NCBI RefSeq assembly: GCF_000417875.1
Contig: NW_006920881.1
Location: 139,087-203,086, forward strand
Reading direction: 5' to 3'
Origin: Pseudozyma flocculosa PF-1
Lineage: Eukaryota; Basidiomycota; Ustilaginomycetes; Ustilaginales; Ustilaginaceae
DNA: 64,000 nucleotides
The notes below the pieces were generated by a model that was not told where the DNA came from, searched no databases, and worked only from the letters and a program-made list of their open reading frames with translations. The position numbers were made by a program, and so were the translations under genes. Of the stretch, positions 1 to 8,697 are shown piece after piece (the first letter of the stretch is position 1; each line of letters starts with the position of its first letter).

Positions 1-1606
1 CGGGCAGGAAGGCGTCGTAGAGCCTGCCCTGGAGGTCGCGGTCCCACTTGTACCGCGCATCGCCAAACGCGCGCGTGGGCTCCAGGCCGCCGAGGACGCG
101 GCCTCGCATGATGACGTGCTCCGACTCCGAGGCCGGGTGCTCGGACTTCATGCGCTTGACCTCGTCCGGGTTGCGGCCCGTCTGGTCGACGCTGAGCGCC
201 TCAACCTCCCACTTGCCCGCCTTGTCGTCCCAGTAGCCGGCGATGGCTCGGCTGTCGCCCGTGCACGCCACGTAGACGTCTTCCCGCGCGCTGTCGACGT
301 AGGTCAGCAGGGCGCAGCTGCCGCTCAGGGCCGGCAGGATGCTCTCGTAGGCCGACTTTTGCGTCGCGGTAAAGGTGGCGTTGGACGACGTGGGGAAGAT
401 GCTGTGGGCGAGCGACGAGAGGGAGCGGGTGCCGGTGGCGCCCGTCACGCGCGATGGCGAGGCGGGCGAGGCGGAGCTGGACGACGTGGTGGCCAGGCTC
501 AGCTCGTACTCCTTGAGCAGCTCGACGGGCGTGTTGACAATCTCCTTGTCGAGGCTGCGGAAGGCCTTGGCGATGGCGCGCTTGATGACCTCGGGATCGC
601 CGTCGAGGCCACCGGCGCTGGCGGCGTTGGCCGGGCCGCCAAAGATGGAGCGCCACAGCTTGGACGGCATGGCCGCCTTGGCCTTGGCCACCTGGCCGTA
701 CTCTCCGGCCTCGCGGAAGACCTTGTCGAGCTCGAGGGCGACAAATGCGATGAGCTTCTGCGAGAGCAGCGTCGAGGTGTGGTAGCCCGCGTGCCCGTCC
801 ATGACGGCAAAGAAGCAGAGGTCGCCCTTGGCGGGCTGGCCCGCGGCCTGCGACTGGGCCTCCTCGACGCTGGCGGTGGCGCCGACGGCCTTGTGCGCGC
901 CGTCGCTACCGCTGATGTCGCTTGGGCGGTCGCATTCTGCGACGCCTCGGTCCCGTTCGACGATGACCTCTGCGCGCTTGTCCTCGATGGGGTCGTTTGA
1001 GGCTACGCTGTTGGTGTCGTAGCGGGCGACGAGGCAGGCGCCGGGAGGTCGATCGACGCGGGTGCTGCGCTCGTTCTCCGTGAGGCGCCGGTCGACCTCG
1101 GCCGAGGAGAGTGTCGAAATCACCTTGGTGGTGGGTCCGCCGACCTGGTGGTTGCGGACGGGGATGGAGAACGAGGTGCGCACGTCTGCGGTGAGGCTGA
1201 AGGGGCGCGAGTCGCCGAGGCTGGCCTTTTTGGCGGCCTGGTGGCGTGGACGGATGTTGGACCAGTAGTACCAGCTGCCGACTGCGGCTGCGGAGCCAGC
1301 TACGCCGACAAGGACCCACTCCTTTCTGCTCTGCTTCTGGTAGGCGGTGGCCGAGGGGGTGGGCGGCTTCCACTGCTGCTTTGAGCCCGACGAGGGACGG
1401 GACGAGGGCGTCGAGGTGGAAAAGGCGTTTGACGTGCTGGGCAGGCTGCGTGGGAGCGGGGTCAGGCGAGGACGATGGGGGCAGTGCGGGGCCGAGGATG
1501 GCTGTGGTGATGATGAGGTGGCGAGGAAGGGCAGGCGCGACGAGGTGGCGGGCTGGAGCCGCGAGCGTGGCAAGGGGCAGCCGCTGAGGATCCTGGGGGC
1601 TACCAT
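1..1606 (-). CDS. Pyruvate dehydrogenase phosphatase (PP2C family), mitochondrial, 3' end outside the window
   Basis: This is a Mg/Mn-dependent Ser/Thr phosphatase of the PP2C family, of the type that dephosphorylates and reactivates the E1 subunit of pyruvate dehydrogenase in the mitochondrion (family knowledge). The ATG is at 1606-1604 and the frame stays open to the window edge, giving 535 visible residues with no intron. Residues 1-80 are rich in Ser, Pro and Arg and look like a presequence; a hydrophobic segment lies at about 97-115 (starting EWVLVGVAGS). The metal-binding motif VMDGHAGYHTS lies near residue 270. It is followed by the DVYVACTGDSRA strand, a KSEHP segment and RVLGGLEPTRAFGDARYKW, the RAFGD..KW form typical of PDP-type enzymes. 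Yeast PTC5 is the likely counterpart. The last metal-binding Asp should lie beyond base 1. The family is clear; the substrate is inferred. Confidence 0.9.
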   Translation of the reverse strand, partial: MVAPRILSGCPLPRSRLQPATSSRLPFLATSSSPQPSSAPHCPHRPRLTPLPRSLPSTSNAFSTSTPSSRPSSGSKQQWKPPTPSATAYQKQSRKEWVLVGVAGSAAAVGSWYYWSNIRPRHQAAKKASLGDSRPFSLTADVRTSFSIPVRNHQVGGPTTKVISTLSSAEVDRRLTENERSTRVDRPPGACLVARYDTNSVASNDPIEDKRAEVIVERDRGVAECDRPSDISGSDGAHKAVGATASVEEAQSQAAGQPAKGDLCFFAVMDGHAGYHTSTLLSQKLIAFVALELDKVFREAGEYGQVAKAKAAMPSKLWRSIFGGPANAASAGGLDGDPEVIKRAIAKAFRSLDKEIVNTPVELLKEYELSLATTSSSSASPASPSRVTGATGTRSLSSLAHSIFPTSSNATFTATQKSAYESILPALSGSCALLTYVDSAREDVYVACTGDSRAIAGYWDDKAGKWEVEALSVDQTGRNPDEVKRMKSEHPASESEHVIMRGRVLGGLEPTRAFGDARYKWDRDLQGRLYDAFLP

Positions 1607-2266
1607 GGGTGGGGAGAGCGAGGTTTGAGACTGAGCCAGAGGCTGCTAGTCTGGCCAGGATCGTCTTTGGTCGACTGAGTGGGGCACACGAGCACAGCAA
1701 GGTCAAGGTGGCCCCCGGTTTCGGATCGACCCGAGGAGCTGGTGCACGGTCGTTTGGCGTCGGGACGGATGCCGCGAGAGCGAGGGTGGTGTCGGCGCGT
1801 CGGAAGCAAGCCGGCAGAGGTGGCGGAGGGGCGAGTGCAGGTGGTCAGGTCAGGGGCACCGGGCAGGTCGAGGCAGCAGCAGAGGCTATAGGCGGCGTCG
1901 AGGGCCAAGGGCGATGGCTACGGCGAGGGCGGCGGTCCGGATGGGTGATGGTCACTCTGACGTTGGGCTGGCTCGAGCCTCAGCCGCCCGCTCGACTTTG
2001 ACCGGCAATTTTTGCAGCGACTTTGCCAGAGACGAGCGATGCGACGGCCCGCCCCGCCTCGCCTCGCCCCTCTGGCCGAGCCTGAGCGTGAGCGTGAGCC
2101 TTTGGCCTTGGCCTCAGCCTGCGCCGAGATTCCCTCCACACGCCCTGGCAGCGCACGGTGCGCATACCATCCTCCTTCCACGACCACCGTGAGCCTTGCA
2201 CCGCCACCGCCTCGGCCTGCGCCTCCGCCATCACCATCAACGCTGTTTGTCAGCCTGCCTGCAGAC
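1607..2266. promoter_or_regulatory. Divergent intergenic region, PDP phosphatase / Nudix gene
   Basis: The 660 bases between two divergently transcribed start codons must hold both 5' regions. I see no convincing gene. An AT-rich core (AATTTTTGC) lies at 2007-2015 in otherwise GC-rich sequence. Similar cores occur in other divergent intergenic regions of this window. Confidence 0.5.
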
Positions 2267-3095
2267 ATGAAGTGTGAGATACGGCATGCCCATAACGTCC
2301 AGGCTGCTCCTCCTCCGGAGGGGATCGCACCGTGCTGACCTCTTTCCACCGTCCGAGGGAACACTCGTCCTTGTGTACCCCACCCGCCCTGCCCTGCCCC
2401 GCCTCGCCTCGCCTCGTCTGCCCGCCCAGCCTACGTCCAGCCTCGCTCCGTGGCCGTGGCAATACCGTACCGGGTCGAAGCCGAAGCCGAAGCCGAAGCC
2501 GGGGCTCAAGGCAAAGCGGCGCAGCAGGCGGTCACGCAGCATCGCGTCCGCGTCTGCCTCGTCTCGTCACGCAAGCATCCCGGCGCCTTTGTCCTGCCCA
2601 AAGGCGGCATCGAACAGGGCGAGACCTCCTTGCAGGCAGCCGTCCGGGAGCTCTACGAGGAAGGTGAGTCGGTCGGACCTCCTCGTCCCCACCCGCTGTT
2701 TCACGACGGGCGACATTATCTCACGCACTCTCCTCCTTACCCATCCGCCACTTGTGCTCCCCTTGCCCACCTGCCTGCCAGCGGGCCTGAGGCCATCTGC
2801 CGTCCAGTCACCCTCCATCTCCAGCACGGCACAAGCAGACCTGGTCATCGCCGACCACAAGCCGCATAAGAAGTCGCCCGCACAGGACCCGACCTCGCCC
2901 GGATTCGTCCCACGAGCCATCTACACCGCCCACGAGGTCCGCGTCGACGGCCAACAGGGCCAGCTGCCCCAGTGGCCGGAACAGGACGAGCGCACCCGTC
3001 AGTGGTTCAGCCTCGACGAAGCCCTCGACCGCACCCGCTGGCGCAAGGATATCGCCACGCTGCTTCAACTCTGGGCTCGCGGCATCCCCGCCTAA
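2267..3095 (+). CDS. Nudix hydrolase, probably diphosphoinositol polyphosphate / diadenosine polyphosphate hydrolase
   Basis: The Nudix box is read directly at about residues 56-75 (GGIEQGE, then RELYEE), preceded by the usual VLPK strand. The composition and short length match the Aps1/DIPP-type Nudix enzymes that hydrolyse inositol pyrophosphates or Ap5A/Ap6A; substrate is inference. Proposed exons are 2267-2273, 2430-2663 and 2836-3095, giving 166 aa. The first exon is only ATGAAGT. The donor at 2274 is GTGAGA and the acceptor at 2427-2429 is CAG, giving the start MKSYVQPRSVAVAIPYRVE. Without this exon the main exon has no in-frame ATG downstream of a stop at 2336. The second intron starts GTGAGT inside the Nudix box, right after the EE pair; acceptors ending at 2835 and 2838 are both in frame. 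A hexanucleotide repeat (GAAGCC) encodes an EAEAEA stretch. The neighbour on the right, SEC18, converges with 108 bp between stops. Confidence 0.8.
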
Positions 3096-3203
3096 GAGGC
3101 CGTGGGGTCTGGTGCATCGTTATGATTGTTCGTCAGAGGGTGGCGGCACTTGTACATGCATGCATCGGCCCGGCGCCCTGCAGCTGGGCGGGCAAGTCGT
3201 CGT

Positions 3204-5894
3204 CTAGTTGAGGTCGAGGTCAACGTCAAGGGCCGAGGCGTGCACCGAGCTCAGCGACGACGCCAGGCGGTCGGCCGGATCGCTGTCGAGTCGCGCCATC
3301 TCAATCTCGGACAGGAGCTGGAGACGACAGAGGGGCAAAAGGGCAGGCGGGCAATTCAGCTTTGAGCTCTCCCGTGCATGCGCCTCTTTCCAGGGCAGGT
3401 AGACGGGCAGGCAACCCCCTCGACTCACCTTCTTGATGCCGATGTTGAGCTGGCCCTCCTGGGCCAGGCCGGCGTTGGCCAGCAGCTGCATGCACCGGGC
3501 GTGCGCCTGCTCGTCGCCAAACAGCTCCATCTGGCGCAGCACGTGGTCGACGCTCTGCAGCGACGTAATCGACGGCACCGTGATCTCGGCGATGAAGGCG
3601 TTGAGCATCTCCATCTCTTGCAGCATCCGCCGGTTCGACGTCGTCGCCAGCACCAGCAGCCGCTTGTCCTTGGGCGGCCGCTTGTTGAGCAGCACCGCCA
3701 GCGTCTGCAGCACCGAGTTGGAGAAGCGCGGCCCGATGCGCACCCACTCGATGATCTTTTCGATGTTGTCAATGACGATGATGCTCATCGGCGACTTGTA
3801 GGCGTCGAGGAAGACCTTGTTGAGGAAGTTGATCTTCTGCGCGTCGCCCATGCCAATCATGCTCTCGGGCGAGATGAGCTTGATAAAGGGGAAGTCGGAC
3901 GAGATGGCCACCGTGGCCGCCAGCGCCGTCTTGCCCGAGCCCGGCGGGCCGTGGAGGAGCACCGTGACGAGCGGGGTGCGCGTGCTGGTGCGCACCTGCT
4001 CGACGCGCAGGTGGCCGTCGCGCAGGATGGCGTCGACGTGGGGCGCAAAGTGCATGATGCCGTTCTGCACCACCTGCTGCAGCTCCTCCTCGGCCACGCC
4101 AAACGCCGGCCGCACCTCTTCGAGCGCGTCGAGGAAGTCGCGGTGCTTGACCTTCATGTTTTCGACGTCGTCCGAGATGCCGGCCATGGTGCCCACCTTG
4201 ACGTGGCGGTTAAAGGCAAACGAGGTGGCGCTCTTGACCAGGCCCGCGATCTCGGCGCCCGAAAAGTTCTTGGTGAGCGCGGCGAGCTCCTCGATGTTGA
4301 CGTCGTCGTCCATGACGCCGTTGGTGCGCATCTTGTTGGTCTGGATGTTGATGATCTGGCGGCGGCCGAACTCGTCGGGCAGGCTGATCTCCATGTGGAC
4401 CTCGAGGCGGCCGGGGCGGAGCAGCGCCTCGTCGATCATGTCGAGGCGGTTGGTCATGCCAATGACGAGAATGTTGTTGAGCTGCTCGACGCCGTCGAGC
4501 TTGGCGAGCAGCGTATTGACGACATTGTCGCCGGCCGAGGTGGCGCCCGCGCCGCCCGAGCCACGCTGGCGCACCATGGCGTCGAGCTCGTCGAGGATAA
4601 TAATGTGCAGGCCGGACTCGTCGCCCTTCTCCTTGGACTCTTTTTCGGCGTCGGCGAAGAGCTTGCGCACGTTTTCCTCGCTGCCGCCGACGTACTTGTC
4701 AAACACCTCGGGTCCGTTGACGATCTTGGGCTCGCGGGCGTTGAGCATCTTTCCAATCTGCCTGGCCAGCAGCGTCTTTCCGGTGCCGGGCGGGCCGTAG
4801 AGGACGATGCCCTTGACGTGCTGGATGCCGAGCTTCTCGACGAGCGCCGGCGGGAAGATGCGCGAGGCAAAGGCGCGGCGGAAGATGTTGGCAAACTCCT
4901 TGTCGAGGCCGCCGACGCCCATGTCCTCGAACTTGAAGTTCTGCTGGAGGATGGCGTTGGGCGGGGGTCGCCTGCCGCTGGCCTTGATCTTGACGCCGCC
5001 GTCGGGCGACGACATAAAGTTGACGTCGGTCTGGGCGATGAGGATGCCCTTGTCGGCGCGGCCGGGAGGGGCCGAGTCGGGCACCTTGCCCTTCTGCTGC
5101 ACCTGGTGGAGCTCGACGACGTTGACGCCCTTGACGGTGGCCTTGAGGTTCATGCCGCGGAACTCGAAGACGAGCAGCTGGCCCACGGTGAAGATGTGGC
5201 TGTCAAAGGCGCGGAGGAAGTTTTTGGCCATCTCGTCTGCGTCAAACGACTCGGAGACGACCTCGCCCCGGCGGAGGAAGCCGATCTCGAGGTCGAGGCC
5301 GCCCAGGTAGACGCTCTGTCCAAAGACGAAGGGGTCGTAGGGCTCCGCTTGCACCTCGTGGCCCTGCGCGCTGAGTCCGGCCCACTGGCGCTGGAGCATA
5401 GCGGTGCCCAGCGTCCGCGGGGCAATCTGTCCCGTCGAGTCTGGCAGGGCGGTGAAGACAAACTGGCCGTCGACCTGGACGTACTGGGTGCTGCCCCACT
5501 CCTGAGGGTTGACGATGAGGCAGTTTGTCAGGACGAGCTGCTCGGGGCACTTTACGATGAGGTGACCGCCGCCGCCGCCGCCGCGCGACGAGGGCAGGGG
5601 CTTCTCGGAGCCATAACTTGGGGGAGGTTGTGCGGAGGAAGCGAAGCCAGCGCCGCCAAAGCCAGCGCCACCGGATCGGTAGGCGGACTGCGAGGGCGGA
5701 GGAGCGCGGCCCGCGCCGCCGAGACCGCCTGCTGTGGCGGCCTGCCGCGCGGCGCTGCCGGGAGTGGTGTAGGCGGAGCGGGCATCGCGGTAAGGGTCGG
5801 TGGCGCCGGCGCTGTCGCCGTAAGGGTTGGACCCGACCCTGCCGTAGCCCCTATTGCCGTCGTTGCCGCCGCGCCCTCCGAGGAATCCAGCCAT
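3204..5894 (-). CDS. SEC18: Vesicular-fusion protein Sec18 / NSF, AAA+ ATPase
   Basis: This hexameric AAA+ ATPase takes apart SNARE complexes after membrane fusion, working with alpha-SNAP/Sec17. Exons are 5894-3429 and 3317-3204, giving 859 aa. The 111-nt intron (GTGAGT...CAG) contains no stop and is a multiple of three, so the unspliced frame stays open and would give a falsely long protein. Residues 1-110 are Gly/Tyr/Ser-rich and not conserved. The N-domain begins near HLIVKCPEQLVLTNC (about 111). D1 has Walker A GPPGTGKT at 367-374 and Walker B IIILDELDAM near 431-440. D2 has GPPGSGKT near 648-655 and IIVIDNIEKIIEW near 705. The protein is longer than yeast Sec18 (758 aa), mainly through the N-terminal tail. 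It is divergent from DDI1, so both 5' regions lie in 5895-6469. Confidence 0.97.
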   Translation of the reverse strand: MAGFLGGRGGNDGNRGYGRVGSNPYGDSAGATDPYRDARSAYTTPGSAARQAATAGGLGGAGRAPPPSQSAYRSGGAGFGGAGFASSAQPPPSYGSEKPLPSSRGGGGGGHLIVKCPEQLVLTNCLIVNPQEWGSTQYVQVDGQFVFTALPDSTGQIAPRTLGTAMLQRQWAGLSAQGHEVQAEPYDPFVFGQSVYLGGLDLEIGFLRRGEVVSESFDADEMAKNFLRAFDSHIFTVGQLLVFEFRGMNLKATVKGVNVVELHQVQQKGKVPDSAPPGRADKGILIAQTDVNFMSSPDGGVKIKASGRRPPPNAILQQNFKFEDMGVGGLDKEFANIFRRAFASRIFPPALVEKLGIQHVKGIVLYGPPGTGKTLLARQIGKMLNAREPKIVNGPEVFDKYVGGSEENVRKLFADAEKESKEKGDESGLHIIILDELDAMVRQRGSGGAGATSAGDNVVNTLLAKLDGVEQLNNILVIGMTNRLDMIDEALLRPGRLEVHMEISLPDEFGRRQIINIQTNKMRTNGVMDDDVNIEELAALTKNFSGAEIAGLVKSATSFAFNRHVKVGTMAGISDDVENMKVKHRDFLDALEEVRPAFGVAEEELQQVVQNGIMHFAPHVDAILRDGHLRVEQVRTSTRTPLVTVLLHGPPGSGKTALAATVAISSDFPFIKLISPESMIGMGDAQKINFLNKVFLDAYKSPMSIIVIDNIEKIIEWVRIGPRFSNSVLQTLAVLLNKRPPKDKRLLVLATTSNRRMLQEMEMLNAFIAEITVPSITSLQSVDHVLRQMELFGDEQAHARCMQLLANAGLAQEGQLNIGIKKVSRGGCLPVYLPWKEAHARESSKLNCPPALLPLCRLQLLSEIEMARLDSDPADRLASSLSSVHASALDVDLDLN

Positions 5895-6469
5895 GCCGTG
5901 CGTAGAGTTGCGCTGGTGGCGGTCGTTGTCGTGTCCGATGAGCTTGGTCGGCGCGGTTCCGTGATGGACCGTTGTCTAGACGGAGGGAGGCGAGGGCGAG
6001 GCGGTTTCGGGCTGGGTGGGCGCAGGAACAAGTGATGGTGGTTAGGGTGGTCGAGTTGCGTTGGCCCGAGGCCGTGGGCTAAGCTCGGCCAGGCCAGGCT
6101 GGGCTGGGCTGTGCCTCGGCCCCGCCGGCGGCCCAGAGAGCGAGCTGGCGTGGGCGTCGGGCGTCGGGCGACGCAGGGGCCAGGTCAGGCCAGGCCAGGG
6201 CGGCCGTCGGAGGCCAGCCGCTGACGAGGCCTGCTCCACTTTTCCAGTCTGGTGGCTGGGGCCAACAACCAAACGTCGGCTGAGCCGCGTGGAGCCAAGG
6301 CAGAGAGAGAGGGGCAAAGGTAGACGTACGCGGCCTCCTTGTCGCTGCAGCCTTCCTTGCCCCCTCCTACCACTCCCTTGCCCCTTTTCACTACTGCCTC
6401 GCCCGCCCGCCCTCCTCCTCTCCTTCCGCCTCTCTTATCCCTCACCTCGACACCTCGCTGCGCCACGCC
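5895..6469. promoter_or_regulatory. Divergent promoter region SEC18 / DDI1
   Basis: 575 bases between two divergent ATGs. It contains GGCCA/GGCTG-rich tracts (about 6085-6215) and, just before the DDI1 start, a long pyrimidine-rich leader (about 6330-6460). The latter is common upstream of fungal start codons. No gene is supported here. Confidence 0.5.
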
Positions 6470-8154
6470 ATGATCACCATCGTGACCGAGGGCGATCAGA
6501 CCTACCCCGTCGATGTCGACGCCAGCATCGAAGTCGAAAACCTAAAGGCGCTCATCGAGGCAGACTCGTCCATCCCCGCCTCCCACCAGCAGCTCTTCCA
6601 CAACGGAAAGCTGCTCTCAGACGACACAAAGACGCTCTCGTCCTACGGCGTCGGCTCAGACGACCTCGTCCTCCTCAGGGACGCTCGTGCCGCCGCACCG
6701 CCAGCCTCCTCGTCTTCTTCCTCTTCGTCTGCCTCAGCGCCGCCTTCAAACGAACACGAGGCGGCCGAGCAGCTCAGGCAGCAGATCCTCTCCGACCCCA
6801 CCACTATGGCGCAGCTCCGCGCCAGCCGTCCAGAACTCGCCGACGCCGCCTCGTCGGACCCGGCACGCTTCCTCGAGCTCGTCCGCGCCGAGCGCAACAA
6901 GATGGCCGAGGTGCACGCCGAACGCCTGCGCGCGGAGGCGCAGCTCGCGGCCGCCGACGAGTTCGACATCGATGCGCAGCGCAGGATCGAGGAGGCCATC
7001 CGGCAGGAGCGCGTCATGGAGAACCTCGAGCACGCCATGGAGTACAGCCCCGAGTCGTTTGGCCGCGTCACGATGCTCTACGTCGACTGCAAGGTCAACG
7101 GCACCGACGTCAAGGCCTTTGTCGACTCGGGAGCGCAGGCCACCATCATGAGCCCCGAGTGCGCCGAGCGCTGCGGCATCATGCGCCTCCTCGACACGCG
7201 CTTCGCCGGCATCGCCCGCGGCGTCGGCACCGCAAAGATCCTCGGCCGCGTCCACAGCGCCCAGATCCAGCTCGGACCCACCCTCTTTCTGCCCTGCTCG
7301 TTTACCATCATGGAGGTGAGTCGTCGCCAGCGGGCCGCAGCGGGCCGTGCCACGCATCGCCGAGACGCCTTTTTCCACCTCCATGCTGACCCTTTGGCCC
7401 ACTCCCCTTTCCCCCTCTTCCTCTTCCTCTTCCTGTGGCTCCCCAGGGCAAGGGCGTCGAGATGCTCTTTGGCCTCGACATGCTCAAGCGGTACCAGGCC
7501 ACCATCGATCTTGCCCAGAACTCGCTCGTGATCCAGGGCAACAGGATCCGCTTCCTCGACGAGCACGAGCTGCCGCAAGAGGCAAAGATGGAGTACGAGG
7601 TCGACGAAAACGGCCAGCCGGTCCCCGCGTCGGCAAAGCCCTCCGGCGGCGGAGCACCTGGGGCGGGGGCGGCGGCAGGAGCTCTGGGAGCCGCCTCGGC
7701 CAATGCCAATGCGGCGGCGGCTGATGCGGCGGCCAAGAGCGCATCGTTCCCCGGCGCTGGGCAGAGCATTGCAGGGATCGGAAGCGGGACGGCGGCGTCG
7801 TCGAGCGGACAGGCGCAGCCGAGGGCGGCGCCAGAGTCGTACGGCTTCTCGTTCTCGCATCCTCCAGCAGCAGCAGCCGCTTCATCCTCGTCGACTGCTG
7901 CTGCCGGTGGCGGCGGCGGCGGCGGCGCCGCCGCCCAATCGCCAGCGACGACGTCGCCGACAGCCGCTGCGAGGACAGCAGCACCGAGGGGTGCGGCAGG
8001 TGCCACCGGTGCGGCTGGAGGAGCGAGCCGGTGGCCGGAGGCGTCGATCACGTCGCTCATGGACCTCGGCGCGTCGCGGGTGCAGGCCATCGGGTTCCTG
8101 GATGCTGCTGGTGGGAATGTAGAGGTGGCTGCTAGCCTGCTCTTCCAGCAATGA
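6470..8154 (+). CDS. DDI1: Ddi1 ubiquitin-receptor aspartic protease
   Basis: Ddi1 is a proteasome shuttle with a retropepsin-like aspartic protease fold. It binds ubiquitin chains and helps clear or cut heavily ubiquitinated substrates. Exons are 6470-7315 and 7447-8154; the intron begins GTGAGT and ends CCCCAG, and falls between codons. The product is 517 aa. A ubiquitin-like domain covers residues 1-72 (starts MITIVTEGDQTYPVDV). A helical region follows a Ser-rich linker. The protease domain has the catalytic FVDSGAQATIM motif near residue 219 and, across the splice, the conserved MLFGLDMLKRYQA segment. A Gly/Ala/Ser-rich linker of about 120 residues leads to a C-terminal UBA domain (about 478-517, ending NVEVAASLLFQQ). 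All family domains are in the expected order. The protein is longer than yeast Ddi1 (428 aa) because of the linkers. Confidence 0.96.
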
Positions 8155-8697
8155 CGGCCGCGAACAGAGAGGGCGAGCGGGGGGGCCCGGGAATACCAAG
8201 ATGTTCGTCAGGATGGACCGGGGTGGTAGCGCCAGAGTGTGGGATGCCTGTTCGGTATGTGCAGATGGGATGTGATGAATGGTGTGTGCGTGTGCGTGTG
8301 CGTGCAGACGAGGGATAGAATACACGGTCCAGACAAGACGGAGAGAGGGGGAGGGAAGAGAGGGGCAGAGCTGCGTCTATGGCGTCTTGTCAGACAGATT
8401 GGCATCGGTGTCGTTTGCTGCTGCTGCTGTTACTGCTGCTGCTGCTGCTGCTGGGGGGGAGCGGCGCCATCTTCCTGACCGGGGGGTTTGAGGCCTTGAC
8501 CCGTAATGACGCTGGTTGATACGTAGATGTGGCGGGGGGGCGTGCGGGGCAAGATGAGGAAGAGAAGGGCCGAATCGGATCGGATCGGGTCAGTCAACGG
8601 TGCTCACTGCGATGCGCCGGGATAGCGCAGCGCCGTAACAATGCCGAGCGAGAGGGCCAAGTCGCGGGGGGGCCGCAGGGGCCTGCAGGGCGCGGAC
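8155..8697. other. Convergent 3' intergenic region DDI1 / TIM50
   Basis: 543 bases lie between the two stop codons. The stretch holds a TG-rich run near 8282-8305 and an interrupted CTG repeat at about 8417-8453. I see no gene. If the alternative last exon of TIM50 is used, its stop would be at 8596-8594, inside this region. Confidence 0.5.
8417..8453 (+). repeat. Interrupted CTG trinucleotide repeat
   Basis: About a dozen CTG/TTG/TTA-type units are read directly, interrupted by TTA near 8429. The repeat is non-coding, between the DDI1 and TIM50 stops. Confidence 0.85.

Noticed and set aside
3378..6035. An 885-codon open frame opposite SEC18
   Set aside because: Antisense shadow of SEC18; SEC18 has all NSF motifs in order, while this frame has Leu/Asp/Val-rich composition only.
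6470..8154. Retropepsin-like motif as evidence of a retroelement
   Set aside because: The DSGA protease motif is part of Ddi1, with ubiquitin-like and UBA domains on either side; no reverse transcriptase or integrase is present nearby.
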